Origin: an uncultured Clostridia bacterium
GTDB taxonomy: Bacteria; Bacillota; Clostridia; Oscillospirales; Ruminococcaceae
Length of the DNA: 64,000 bases
Assembly (NCBI GenBank): GCA_947304245.1
Contig: CAMZAK010000001.1
Span: forward strand, 121,618 to 185,617
Direction of reading: 5' to 3'
Notes under the pieces: generated by a model
What the model was told of the DNA's origin: nothing
Databases searched by the model: none
What the model saw: only the letters and a program-made list of their open reading frames with translations
Part shown: positions 26,391-35,718 of the stretch, piece by piece
Layout of the letters: each line of letters opens with the position of its first letter
Position numbering within the stretch: the first letter of the stretch is position 1
Made by a program: the position numbers and the translations under genes

Positions 26391-26469
26391 TATAAATAAT
26401 ATAGTTTAATTTGAAATACTTTTAACGGTGAAATTAACTGTTAAAGGTATTTTTATTTTAATTTGAATT

Positions 26470-26498
26470 TTGACATTTAATGTAATATTTTATATAAT
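26470..26498 (+). promoter_or_regulatory. Promoter of the 26.5 kb exported-protein gene
   Basis: TTGACA (26470-26475), 17 bases, TATAAT (26493-26498): a fully consensus vegetative promoter. Confidence 0.8.
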
Positions 26499-26546
26499 TT
26501 TGTTATAATCTTTAGTTTAAAAAATAAAGTTAAAGGAGATTTTAAA

Positions 26547-27554
26547 ATGAAGCATATTAAAAAAATTTTAGTGTTATGTTTGAGCATGTTTATTTTAACA
26601 ACATCCTGTTTAAAAGCATTCGCATTAGAAGATGAATTTAAAAGAACTATAAATTTAGATTATTTAAAAAATACAAGATATGATTTTTTAAAAAGAAGAC
26701 AAACCAGAAAAGGATTTAAATTCGATTTAAAATTCTATAGAAATAAAGAATTAAAAAAATATGAAAAGGAAGATTTTACAATTAATTATGCTGATATTAT
26801 TGTTAGACATTTAAAAAAAATTAGTAAAAAAACATTTAACCTGGATGATGAATACATAAACCAAATTTTTCAAAATTATAAAATAAATTATGATGAAGAT
26901 TTTTTTTATGTTAATTTTTACGTTTTCCCAAAAGAAGAGGACTACGAACAGATTTTAAAGTTTTGTAGAAGATATTTATTAGAAGAAAAATTCTACAATT
27001 TATTTAGTAGGTGTTATATTAATAAAAAAGAATTTGAAGATTATATTGAAGAATATTTTTCTGTAATAGATAAGAAATTAAGAATGTTTGCTAAAAATGT
27101 TGTTAATTTATACGCAAAAGAAGATTTTGAAGAGATTTATGAAATGTTTTTAATTCTTGCTCGTGATTGTGCACATTCAGACGACGTTTTTTCTGCTTTA
27201 ACTCAATATAAAAGAATTAAGCCTGTAATGCAAAATATAGTTAAATTACTAAAAAAAATAGTAGATGATGATTTAGAAAATAAGGAAGATATGAATATTT
27301 ATTATTATGAAAAATATGATGATTATTTACAAATAACCGATAATTTTGCAGATGAAAATTTTAATAAAAAATTATATTCTATTAATTTTAATGAAACAGA
27401 AATTTTTAGGTATTTAATTTATAACATAAGAAGATTTTTCAAACTTTGTTGTTTGAATGTAAAAAATCTTAAAAAAATAAATTTTGAAAATTTTAAACAT
27501 TCACTAAAAAATTCATGTTTTGGAGATGAAATAAAAATTGTAAAGGAAAATTAA
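26547..27554 (+). CDS. Exported protein of unknown function, Phe/Tyr/Asp-rich
   Basis: A 335-residue protein with a signal peptide (KHIKKILVLCLSMFILTTSC, cut probably after AFA near residue 27). The mature part has long helical stretches rich in Phe, Tyr, Asp and Lys, such as DLKFYRNKELKKYEKEDF and EDFEEIYEMFLILARDC, and six or so scattered cysteines. No family recognised. AAAGGAG before the ATG and a consensus promoter argue for strong expression. A hairpin terminator follows. Its genomic place next to the other secreted genes suggests the same export programme, but the mature sequence shows no M16-like motif. Confidence 0.7.
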   Translation: MKHIKKILVLCLSMFILTTSCLKAFALEDEFKRTINLDYLKNTRYDFLKRRQTRKGFKFDLKFYRNKELKKYEKEDFTINYADIIVRHLKKISKKTFNLDDEYINQIFQNYKINYDEDFFYVNFYVFPKEEDYEQILKFCRRYLLEEKFYNLFSRCYINKKEFEDYIEEYFSVIDKKLRMFAKNVVNLYAKEDFEEIYEMFLILARDCAHSDDVFSALTQYKRIKPVMQNIVKLLKKIVDDDLENKEDMNIYYYEKYDDYLQITDNFADENFNKKLYSINFNETEIFRYLIYNIRRFFKLCCLNVKNLKKINFENFKHSLKNSCFGDEIKIVKEN

Positions 27555-27577
27555 AATAACTTTCTCTTATAAAAAGA

Positions 27578-27598
27578 CAGCTAACTAAATGTTAGTTG
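27578..27598 (+). terminator. Rho-independent terminator
   Basis: Stem CAGCTAAC with GTTAGTTG (one G-T pair) and a run of about ten T residues after it, 23 bases past the stop of the 26547 gene. Confidence 0.7.
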
Positions 27599-27610
27599 TT
27601 TTTTTTTTAT

Positions 27611-28317
27611 AATAATTAAATTTTTAAAATAAAATTAAGTATTTAGTTTAAATTATTTCTAATAATAAGCGTAATAAAATAATGATAAAATATTAAAAAC
27701 AAGCAAAAAAATAATAAAAAACACCTAAAAATAAATTGAAATTTTTAATGTTTTAGTTTTAGTTTTACATTTATCTTTATTATCAAAAATTATTAAAATT
27801 TAGTTGTTATTTTAACATGTTGATAGTAATTTTATTGTTTTATATTTTTTTAAGTGACTGTGTTCAATAGTTGACAAATTAAATTTATTTAAATAAACCT
27901 TATTTAGTGAATTTTTAAATTTTAATTTTATCGAACAAAAAAATAAAGCAATAATTATAAATTATTTTAATAGATTGCAATTTATAATTTAAATATTGTT
28001 TTATAGATACTTATTTTTTAAATAAATAATAAAATCAATGTCTTATCTAACTTCTTTTTAGAAAAATAATATTAATTATACACTACACACAAAATTATTG
28101 TAGAAGTTGTTATAAAGAAAAAAATTTTAAAAATTTTTTTAAAAAGATAATTTAAAGATTGAAAAAAATTGTTAAAAGTCCGTGTTGAAAGATGAAAATG
28201 TTGGTTAACAACTGTTTAAGTTAATAATAAATAGAATTATATCCAACACCACAAAAAATTATTATTTTAATATTTAATAATAATTTTTAAAAATTTTATG
28301 TTTTAGTTATTTCAAAT
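27611..28317. other. Gene-free AT-rich gap of about 700 bp
   Basis: It lies between convergent genes and holds no frame with a plausible start and ribosome site. The only structures seen are an AT-only inverted repeat (AATTATAAATT at 27953-27963 with AATTTATAATT at 27979-27989) and the lysS hairpin at its right end. It may be an eroded gene; I could recognise no protein remnant. Confidence 0.5.
28254..28288 (-). terminator. Possible terminator of greA-lysS
   Basis: A 13-bp AT-only stem, AAAAATTATTATT with AATAATAATTTTT, 30 bases past the lysS stop. Low stability makes it a weak case. Confidence 0.45.
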
Positions 28318-29790
28318 TTAATCTTTATCTTTCATGGTTGGAAATAAAATAACATCTCTAATGCTTTCACTATTGCTAATTAACATAACTAATCTGTCTA
28401 CCCCAATTCCCATTCCACCGGTTGGCGGCATTCCATATTCTAAAGCGTTTAAAAAATCTTCATCAATATCGCAAATTTCTTCTTCTCCTTGTTGCTTTAG
28501 TTTGAGTTGTTCTTTAAATCTTTCTCTTTGGTCTATTGGGTCGTTTAATTCTGAAAATGCATTTGCAAACTCTTTTCCTGCAATGAAAAGTTCAAATCTT
28601 TCTGTTAAATTATTGTTTTTTGCACATCTTTTAGCAAGAGGAGAGATTTCTACTGGGTAATCTGTAACGAATGTTGGTTTTGTTAAATTTTCCTCAACGA
28701 ATTTTTCAAAAAACAAATTTAAAATATCTCCAACTTTATGGTGTTTTTCAAATTCCACACCTTTTTTTAAAGCAACTTCTTTTGCTTTCTCTAAACTTTC
28801 AATTTTAGAAAAATCCACACCAGAATATTTTAAAACTGCTTCTGTCATTGTAATTTTAGAAAAAGGCTCGTTTAAAGGAATTGTTATGTCTTTGTAGTTT
28901 ATTTCTTCTTTTTCTAAAACGTTTTTAGCAACAGTTTTAATTAAATTTTCTGTTATTTTCATCATGCCGTAAATGTCTGTGTATGCTTCATAAAGTTCTA
29001 ACAAGGTGAATTCTGGGTTGTGGTTTGTGTCTATTCCTTCATTTCTAAAAACCTTACCTATTTCATAAACCTTGTTAAATCCGCCTACTATTAATCTTTT
29101 TAAATGCAGTTCTAATGCAATTCTTAAAACCATGTCTAAATTTAAAGCGTTATGATGAGTTTTAAAAGGTTTTGCGCAGGCTCCACTAGCTTTGCTGTTT
29201 AAAATTGGAGTTTCCACCTCCACAAACCCTTCGCCTGCTAAAAATTTTCTAATTTCTAATAAAATTTTGCTTCTCATTAAAAATGTTTCTTTAACATTTT
29301 CGTTAACAATAAGGTCTACATATCTTTGCCTATATCTTAAATCTGTATTTTGTAGACCATGAAACTTTTCGGGCAACGGCCTTAATGCTTTTGTTAAAAG
29401 GGTTATTTTAGAGGTTTTAATGGAAATTTCTCCTGTTTTTGTTTTGCAAACCTCACCAGAAACTCCAATAATATCTCCAACATCTAATTTTTTAAATTCT
29501 TTAAAATTTTTTTCTTCCATGCAATCTTTTTTAATGTAGCATTGAATTGTTCCGCAAAAATCTTTAATATGAGCAAAACAAATGTTTCCCATAACGCGTT
29601 TGCTCATAATTCTTCCTGCTAAACTAACATCTTTGCCTTCTTTTTCTTCAAAATTTTCTAATATTTCTTTTGTTTTGCAGCTTAACTTAAAATTTGTTAT
29701 TTGAAATGGGTCTTTTCCTTCGTTTTGTAGGGACTTTAACTTTTCTTTTCTAGTGTTAAATTCTGAAATTTTTTCTTTGTCTTTACACAT
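28318..29790 (-). CDS. lysS: Lysyl-tRNA synthetase, class II
   Basis: Charges tRNA-Lys with lysine. The 490 residues show the class II layout. An N-terminal OB-fold anticodon-binding domain runs to about residue 150 (VSLAGRIMSKRVMGNICFAHIKD). Motif 1 is around FVEVETPILN, motif 2 around VFRNEGIDTNHNPEFTLLE and motif 3 is GGMGIGVDRLVMLIS near the C-terminus. The start ATG has AGGA upstream. greA lies 36 bases upstream on the same strand, the usual clostridial greA-lysS pair, and both probably depend on the promoter at 30345-30373. Nothing odd was seen. Confidence 0.97.
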   Translation of the reverse strand: MCKDKEKISEFNTRKEKLKSLQNEGKDPFQITNFKLSCKTKEILENFEEKEGKDVSLAGRIMSKRVMGNICFAHIKDFCGTIQCYIKKDCMEEKNFKEFKKLDVGDIIGVSGEVCKTKTGEISIKTSKITLLTKALRPLPEKFHGLQNTDLRYRQRYVDLIVNENVKETFLMRSKILLEIRKFLAGEGFVEVETPILNSKASGACAKPFKTHHNALNLDMVLRIALELHLKRLIVGGFNKVYEIGKVFRNEGIDTNHNPEFTLLELYEAYTDIYGMMKITENLIKTVAKNVLEKEEINYKDITIPLNEPFSKITMTEAVLKYSGVDFSKIESLEKAKEVALKKGVEFEKHHKVGDILNLFFEKFVEENLTKPTFVTDYPVEISPLAKRCAKNNNLTERFELFIAGKEFANAFSELNDPIDQRERFKEQLKLKQQGEEEICDIDEDFLNALEYGMPPTGGMGIGVDRLVMLISNSESIRDVILFPTMKDKD

Positions 29791-29825
29791 ATTTTAAATC
29801 CTGTCTTCCTTTTAATTTTAACAAA

Positions 29826-30305
29826 CTAAATGCTAATTTCTAAAACTTCGTACTGCACAACTCCTGCAGGAATTTTAATTTTAACAATATCTTTAATTTT
29901 GTGCCCAATTAAAGCTTTTCCAACGGGAGATTCATCTGAAATTTTCCCTTCATCTGGGTTTGTTTCCATTGAGCCCACTATTCTATATTCTAAAATTTCG
30001 CCGTCTTCTAAATCTTTAATTTTAACCTTACTCCCAATTTGAATTATCTCATTTGTTAGTTCATTAGAATCTAAAATTGTAACATTTTTTAACATTGTTT
30101 CTAGTTGCAAAATTCTGGCTTCAACTCTAGCTTGCTCATTTTTAGCTTCGTCATATTCACTATTTTCAGATAAATCTCCAAAAGAAAGAGCAACCTTTAA
30201 TTTTTCTGCAACCTCTTTTCTTGTTTTAGTTCTTAATTGCTCTAACTCATCTTCTAATTTTTTTAAACCTTCAGAAGTTAAAACTGTTTTTTTTTCTGTT
30301 TCCAA
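29826..30305 (-). CDS. greA: Transcription elongation factor GreA
   Basis: Rescues backtracked RNA polymerase by stimulating cleavage of the nascent RNA 3' end. The N-terminal coiled coil (about residues 8-75) includes the tip [18 protein letters not shown] with the conserved acidic pair. The C-terminal FKBP-like domain ([19 protein letters not shown]) completes a normal 159-residue GreA. I placed the start at TTG 30303-30305 because GAGGTG lies six bases upstream. An in-frame GTG three codons earlier overlaps that ribosome site. First gene of greA-lysS. Confidence 0.93.
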   Translation of the reverse strand: METEKKTVLTSEGLKKLEDELEQLRTKTRKEVAEKLKVALSFGDLSENSEYDEAKNEQARVEARILQLETMLKNVTILDSNELTNEIIQIGSKVKIKDLEDGEILEYRIVGSMETNPDEGKISDESPVGKALIGHKIKDIVKIKIPAGVVQYEVLEISI

Positions 30306-30344
30306 AAATATCACCTCAACTAAAAATAATAAATAACATTTTTT

Positions 30345-30373
30345 AGTTTACCAAAAAAATTTTAAAAATTCAA
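30345..30373 (-). promoter_or_regulatory. Promoter of greA-lysS
   Basis: On the minus strand TTGAAT (30368-30373), 17 bases and TAAACT (30345-30350), with TGG directly before the -10. Confidence 0.6.
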
Positions 30374-30389
30374 TTATTTTAATAAAAAA

Positions 30390-30418
30390 GATAACAAACT
30401 AAAAATTAGCTTGTTACC
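30390..30418 (-). terminator. Terminator downstream of the decayed secreted-protein gene
   Basis: On the minus strand GGTAACAAGCTAA pairs with TTAGTTTGTTATC (two G-U pairs, three-base loop) and is followed by TTTTTTATT. It still sits correctly behind the pseudogene at 30451-30932. Confidence 0.7.
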
Positions 30419-30450
30419 CAAAAAAATATTATAATAATTTAAAATTTAAC

Positions 30451-30932
30451 TTATTTTTTTAATTTGCTTAATAAGCCTATGTATTTTGCTAAAAATATTA
30501 AATTACTTCTATTTGGGTTTTCTTTTCCTAAAGCAAAATCTACAAAATTAACACAATAATAGTTTCCTTTACTTTTTTTCATTTCTTCGGCTTCTTCTTT
30601 TATTTCTTCTTTAGATTTCTTTTTTTAAAAGGCGCAGTTGCAGCAACATCTTTCCAAGAATCTGCTGCTTGTTGTGTCCATTTATTATAATTTTTTTAAC
30701 TTTTTTTGTGAATTTAGAACCATATAATTTTTTCATTTTCCTTTTAAAGTTTTAATTAATTAATTAATTAATCAATATTTTTCTTTTCACCCTTTTTGCT
30801 AATATTAGAAATTTCTGACATAGTTTTTTTACTTAAATTTAAAGATTTTGCACTAACAGAAAAATTAAAAGCTAAACTTAAACTAAAAACAGAAATTAAA
30901 CCTATTAAATTTTTTTTAATTTTTAAGTCCAT
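30451..30932 (-). pseudogene. Decayed paralogue of the secreted protein gene at 50.6 kb
   Basis: The minus strand reads an intact leader, MDLKIKKNLIGLISVFSLSL then AFNFSVSAK, nearly the same as that of the 50628-51332 protein (AFNFSVSAK is identical). It then stops at about codon 53. Further on, in shifted frames, come KWTQQAADSWKDVAATAP, matching VWLKKATKSWKNVGATAP of the intact copy, and EEAEEMKKSKGNYYCVNF with FALGKENPN, matching its KEMEKELNYYFGKEF and FFGIKNKN. The order and spacing are kept, but much of the centre is missing and at least two frameshifts are needed. The terminator survives. This is a pseudogene, not a new family. Confidence 0.8.
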
Positions 30933-30998
30933 TTGTAGCAATTTTATTTTACCTGAATATTATAATTTAAACTATAAAAATTGAAAGGAAGAAACATA

Positions 30999-31502
30999 TT
31001 GAATTCAGAAAATATTTCCAATGAAACAAATACATATAATAATGCCGGAGAAGGCAAAAAAGTCTTTTTTTCTGGTCCGTTATTTAATCAGGGTGAAAAG
31101 GATTTTAACCTTAAAATTGTGAAAGTGCTTGAAGCCAACGGTTATCAAGTTTTTATACCGCAAAGAGACGGTATAGAAGCAGCTAAGATGGAAGGTAGTA
31201 AAAGTGAAGATGAACTAACTGAAATGGTTTTTAACCTTAATACAGATAAGTTAAAATGGTGTAATATTTTATTTATAAATCTGGACGGTAGAGCCCCCGA
31301 AGAAGGTTCATCTTTTGAGCTTGGTTTTGCATATGCAAGCGGAAAACGTTGTTATGGTTTGAAAACCGACACGCGTTCATTCGAATCAAGACTTGATTTG
31401 AATCCATTGATAGGTGGGTGTATGATAAAAATATTCAAGAGCTATAATGGTGATGAATTAATAAAAGAACTAGAACAATATCTATCAAACAACAAATTAT
31501 AA
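30999..31502 (+). CDS. Nucleoside 2-deoxyribosyltransferase family protein, copy 1
   Basis: Enzymes of this family move the deoxyribose between nucleobases or hydrolyse deoxynucleosides (nucleotide salvage). The 167-residue sequence has KVFFSGPLFNQGEKDF near the N-terminus (nucleotide-binding loop) and NLDGRAPEEGSSFELGFAYA around residues 94-113 with the catalytic-type Glu107. I chose TTG 30999 because AAAGGA precedes it and the product then aligns residue for residue with copy 2 (both reach NETNT at the same position). Codon use differs from neighbours: CGT, CGC and CCC codons occur, and local G+C is visibly higher, suggesting recent transfer. It lies 270 bases from copy 2, and their 3' ends are nearly identical. 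Confidence 0.82.
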   Translation: MNSENISNETNTYNNAGEGKKVFFSGPLFNQGEKDFNLKIVKVLEANGYQVFIPQRDGIEAAKMEGSKSEDELTEMVFNLNTDKLKWCNILFINLDGRAPEEGSSFELGFAYASGKRCYGLKTDTRSFESRLDLNPLIGGCMIKIFKSYNGDELIKELEQYLSNNKL

Positions 31503-31771
31503 TTAACCCATTAAAGAACAAAATAGTTTAACAATTCAGAAATTGCAATAAGGGCTTTCCCGTGTGCGATGTATTATAAACCCTTGCAGAAAGACGAAAC
31601 CTCAAAAGGTTAATGTCAATGATAAGATGAGTGTTTGATAATATTGATATTTATGTTTATATTCCTGCACGAAAAATTCAATAAAAATTACAATTGACCG
31701 TGTTTAATTGATGCAGGAACGCTGTGTTAATGGTGTTGTAAATTAAATTTAATATACGAAAGGAAATTTAC

Positions 31772-32272
31772 ATGAATTATAGTAAATTCACAAATGAAAC
31801 AAATACATCTAGTAATGCTGGAGAAGGAAAAAAAGTCTATTTTGCTGGTCCGTTGTTTAATCAGGCTGAAAAAGATTTTAACCTCAAAGTTGCAAAAGTT
31901 CTTGAGGATAATGGCTATCAGGTTTTTCTTCCACAAAGAGATGGTTTTGAAGAGGTTAAGTTAGAAGATAAAAGCGAAGAAGAACTCATTAAAATGATTT
32001 TTAGCCTTGACTCCGGTAAGGTAAAAGAGTCTGATATTTTATTTATGAATCTGGACGGCAGAGTTCCGGATGATGGCGCGTGTGTTGAGCTTGGTATTGC
32101 ATATGCAAACAATAAACGATGTTATGGTTTTAAAACTGATACATGTTCATTTCAACCAAAACTTGATTTAAATCTTATGATAAGTGGATGTATGTTAAAA
32201 ATATTCAAAAACTATGACGGTGATGAATTAATAAAAGAACTAGAACAATATCTATCAAACAATGAATTATAA
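31772..32272 (+). CDS. Nucleoside 2-deoxyribosyltransferase family protein, copy 2
   Basis: Tandem paralogue of the previous gene, 166 residues, with ATG 31772 and AAAGGAAA before it. The motifs are KVYFAGPLFNQAEKDF (residues 21-36) and NLDGRVPDDGACVELGIAYA (93-112), with Glu106 as likely nucleophile. Sequence similarity to copy 1 is high throughout, and the last 45 bases of the genes are almost the same. The spacer between the two, including GGGCTTTCCCGTGTGCGATG, is more G+C-rich than any nearby intergenic DNA, so the pair and spacer look like one imported piece. A link to thymidylate metabolism (thyX and tmk are at 43 kb) is possible but not shown by position. Confidence 0.85.
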   Translation: MNYSKFTNETNTSSNAGEGKKVYFAGPLFNQAEKDFNLKVAKVLEDNGYQVFLPQRDGFEEVKLEDKSEEELIKMIFSLDSGKVKESDILFMNLDGRVPDDGACVELGIAYANNKRCYGFKTDTCSFQPKLDLNLMISGCMLKIFKNYDGDELIKELEQYLSNNEL

Positions 32273-32335
32273 TTAACACAATAAAGTATAGTTAAGTATC
32301 ATTAATTAGATTTTACATTTTAATAATAAATTAAA

Positions 32336-32369
32336 AAATCATGCAAACTAAAATTAATCTGCATGATTT
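32336..32369 (-). terminator. Terminator of the frameshifted M16C-like gene
   Basis: AAATCATGCA pairs with TGCATGATTT, the same hairpin as at 22151-22184 in opposite orientation. Confidence 0.75.
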
Positions 32370-32386
32370 TAATTTAAATAACATTT

Positions 32387-35027
32387 TTAAATGCTGTAAC
32401 CTAAATTTTTTCTTAATATTTCATCTAATTTTTTTTGGTCTTTTTCATATGTTTCTTTTTCCACTAAACTGCAAGATTTTAAAGTTTTAATAAAGTCTTC
32501 ATAAGAAATATCATCTATTTTATTAATAATTTCTCCATTTGGAATTGCTTTTTTTAAAGGCTCAATAAAATATTTTTTTAAATCTTTAACAAATTCTTTG
32601 TCTACTAAAACATCTTTATGTTTTAATTTATCTAATTGTCCATATTTTAAAATAAATTCACTTTTTAATTTTTTATAATTTAAATATTCTTCAAAATTTG
32701 AAAAAATATACATACATCTTGCAGGGACTATATTATATAAATGAGTTCTTGTTGTTTTGCTATCAATTTTAAATCTGTCTTTTTTCTTATTGTAAACGTC
32801 TGCATTTTCATCTAACCCGTGTTTTAAATAATGGTTCACTGCTCTTAACGCTTTATTAAACTCTTTTTTTATTTCTTTAAACTGATTTTTTTCATCTTTA
32901 CTTATTTCTTCATAATCTTCTTTAAACTTATTAAAAATTGATTTATTAATTTTTAAATTTTTTAAAAATTTTTCAAAATCTTCTTCAAAAAACTTTAGTT
33001 CATTTTTAAAAATTTCTTTTTTTGGTGCTTCGTTAAAGGCAATATAATCTTTAATGAATGGGGGATTTTTAGGAGTATAGTAGTTTAATGCTCTTTTAGT
33101 AACTTCTTTTTCAAGTTCACTAATTAAAAAATTTTTTACAAAATAAACTAATGCCTTATTTTTAGTTTCTTTAAATTTTAATGGTATAATATATCTTTTT
33201 TTCAAATTTTCTGCAGCTTTTAAATATTCAGGGTCTGGTTTTTTGTTTTTAGTTCTGAAAAAAACTCTAATTTGAGAAGGAGTTTTATTTTTAAACTCTT
33301 TTATTAAATTTAATATGTATTTTTTAATTTTATTAATATAATATTCTTTTGAATCTTTAATTTCATTGTTTTCAGTAATTTCTAGCGTATTTTTTGAAAA
33401 AGGGTTTTTAAAATTAATAAAATTTTTTATTAAAGTTTCATCTAAAAATTCATTTTTTCTAAATCTTACAACATTAGAAAAAAACAATTGTTCTTCTTCA
33501 TGAGATTTGTCCTTATTATATTTAACTGGAGTTAACATTTTAACGTTTTTTTCAATTTCTTCATCATTAAAATTCTCAAATTTTTTTAAAATAAACTCAA
33601 AAATTTTTTTTGAATTTTCTTGTAAAATTTCTTTTTCAAAAAGTTTTTTATTATTTCCATCAAGACTAAAACTATTTAAATTATTAAAATGTATTGATGG
33701 ATACCCCAATTTTTTAACAAAATTTTCTAGTTCCAATTTTTCTTTTTTGCTATTTAATTCAATATAATTTAAAATTTCATATTTATGATATAAACCTTTT
33801 TCTTTTTGGTTTTCAGAATCTAAAAAATTAATGTGAGCACAATAATCGCAATTAACCATTTCATGCCTATCATTATAATAATAAAGAATATTTTGTTTTT
33901 TGCATGCTTCAATTTTTCTATAATTATAATTTTCTTTCTTTCTAAAAGGTTCAACAAAAATTTCTTTATAATCATAATGTTTTAAATATTCTTCATTTAG
34001 CATAGTTAAATATTTTTTAACTTCTTTAGGGTTTAAATCTAAATATTTAGTAACCAACAAATTAGAAGGATGAATTATTTGTTTAAAATATTTTTTAACT
34101 TCATCTGGCGAGATTTTTTTCAATTCTTCTGGAATTCCATAACGGTTAAATTTTTCACTAAAATTATAATAAAACAATTCTTTTATTTCATCATTTATAT
34201 TATCTAGTTGGTTTTTTTCAGCTTCATTAAGTATTCTACTTTTCTCTATTTTAAAAATATTTTCATTTTTTAACATTTCAGGGCTTTTTAATTCTTTTAT
34301 TAATTTTTTAATGAATAATTTATTAGCATACATAGGATTATAGATTATTTGTAAAGCATCTTTTAATGTTTCAGCATTAAATTTTAACAATTTATTATTT
34401 TTTTCAAACGCTATTTTAACTAATTCATCTCCAACAACGCAGTGTTCTAAGTAATGCACTAAACCTCTGTCATCTGGCTTGAAAGCTCTAAATGTATATC
34501 TATCTAATATTTTTTCCGTTTTAGCGAAATTTGGGTTTAAGTTGTTAATGGGGAATAATAATAATTATAGCTTTTGTTTTAATGTGTTTATATAAAAGAA
34601 TTGGTGCACCATTTTTATTGAAAGGTATTAATTCAAATCCATCAACTTTATAGTTATTTTCATCAAAATTTTTAAACGTTTCTTTGTTTTTCTTAAATAA
34701 TTCTTCTTCTTTTTTGGTTTCAATTTTCTTGTTTTCTGAAAAATTTTCATTTTCTTCTTTAATTTTGTTCTCTATTTCTTCTTTTGTGTAAACTTCTTTT
34801 TCAGTAGTGTCTTTAGAGCTTTCTTCAACTTCAACTTTAGTAACATCTTTTTCAGTAACATCTTCAGGGATTTCTTCATCTTTAACTTTAATAACATTTT
34901 TAGGGTTTTCTACAACTTCAACTGTTTTTATTTTTTCTTTTTTTGCAAAAACTAAAGCATTACTAGTTGTAACGGTTGCAACTAAAATTGATGTAAATAA
35001 AAATTTTAACATTTTTTTACTTTTCAT
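32387..35027 (-). pseudogene. M16C-like peptidase gene broken by one frameshift, active-site codons intact
   Basis: Two minus-strand frames (35027 down to 34545, and 34459 down to 32387) join into one M16C-like protein if a single base is removed from the G4 run at 34550-34553. The current reading ends IIIIIPH and stops. With one G fewer it continues IPINNLNPN and on through AFKPDDRGLVHYLEHC. The zinc motif HYLEH and the later NE pair (ILNEAEKNQ) are intact, so loss is recent, or the base is a sequencing error, or the site is a switch. The start at 35027 copies that of the 19479 gene, including leader, promoter and linker, while the stretch just before the frameshift is closer to the 9863 gene, so the copy is chimeric. 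Confidence 0.85.
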
Positions 35028-35111
35028 AAAATTTTTTAATCCTTTCAAAACAAATTATTTGTTTATAATTACTTTGATTTTTTTTATTTTAATTGAACTC
35101 ATAAAACAAAC

Positions 35112-35140
35112 ATTATACTACAAATTTTTAGTTTTTTCAA
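35112..35140 (-). promoter_or_regulatory. Promoter of the frameshifted M16C-like gene
   Basis: On the minus strand TTGAAA (35135-35140), 17 bases, TATAAT (35112-35117). The bases around it match the promoter region at 19.3-19.4 kb closely. Confidence 0.75.
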
Positions 35141-35192
35141 TGTTAAAATGCAAATAGACCAATTTCTGAAAAATTAAATTAAAACAACAAAA

Positions 35193-35228
35193 ATGACTTA
35201 ATTTTGTTATTTCAAAAAATTAAGTCAT
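35193..35228 (-). terminator. Terminator of the yajC operon
   Basis: A perfect 12-bp stem, ATGACTTAATTT with AAATTAAGTCAT, and a T-rich run on the minus strand, 34 bases past the stop of the 35262 gene. Confidence 0.7.
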
Positions 35229-35261
35229 AATTATTAATATTAAAATTAATTTGTTAAAGTA

Positions 35262-35642
35262 TTATTCTTTAGAATTAACCCCAAAAACTCCTCCCAAGCA
35301 AGAAGCTAAAGTTATTATTAAAACTTTAGTTATGTTGCCTATGCTAAAAATAACCCCTGTTGAAGAATATGTTATTAAAAGAATTATTAAACCTGTTATT
35401 AATCCGAACAGCAAGCCAATAAAAATCCCGTTTTTTTTAATAATTTTAGTAACAATAAAGGTTGAGAGAAATAAACTTAAAGCTCCTAAAATTGTTGAAA
35501 TTTGAGTTATTAGTGTTGGAGAAATGTTAGAATATAGCACCACAATACTAAAAAGTGCAAAGAGTACTGTTAAAATAATTAGAGCAATTAACATTCCAAA
35601 AATAGTTGTTTTAAAATAATGTTTTATTTTTAATTTATTCAA
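35262..35642 (-). CDS. TIGR04086-type (YrzE-like) membrane protein
   Basis: A 126-residue protein with four hydrophobic segments (about residues 13-35, 43-64, 72-92 and 99-122) and glycines in the last two, as in the small TIGR04086 membrane family of Firmicutes. The neighbour yajC, 76 bases upstream on the same strand, supports this because the two are commonly adjacent in Clostridia. Function is unknown. The ribosome site is GGAGG just upstream of the ATG. It shares the yajC promoter and ends at the hairpin 35193-35228. Confidence 0.75.
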   Translation of the reverse strand: MNKLKIKHYFKTTIFGMLIALIILTVLFALFSIVVLYSNISPTLITQISTILGALSLFLSTFIVTKIIKKNGIFIGLLFGLITGLIILLITYSSTGVIFSIGNITKVLIITLASCLGGVFGVNSKE

Positions 35643-35718
35643 AATATAACCCTCCTAAAATTAAAAATAATAATTTTTAATTTGTTTATGTTAATTTTTT
35701 AAAACAATATGAATTTTT

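Noticed and set aside
27871..27899. Promoter-like TTGACA in the 700-bp gap
   Set aside because: The position 17 bases on reads TAAACC and no gene or RNA is visible downstream.
30796..30984. 62-codon plus-strand frame before the first deoxyribosyltransferase
   Set aside because: It is antisense to the leader of the decayed secreted-protein gene, which explains it better.
34807..35157. 116-codon plus-strand frame over the start of the frameshifted M16C-like gene
   Set aside because: It mirrors leader and linker codons of the real gene and has no ribosome site or family.
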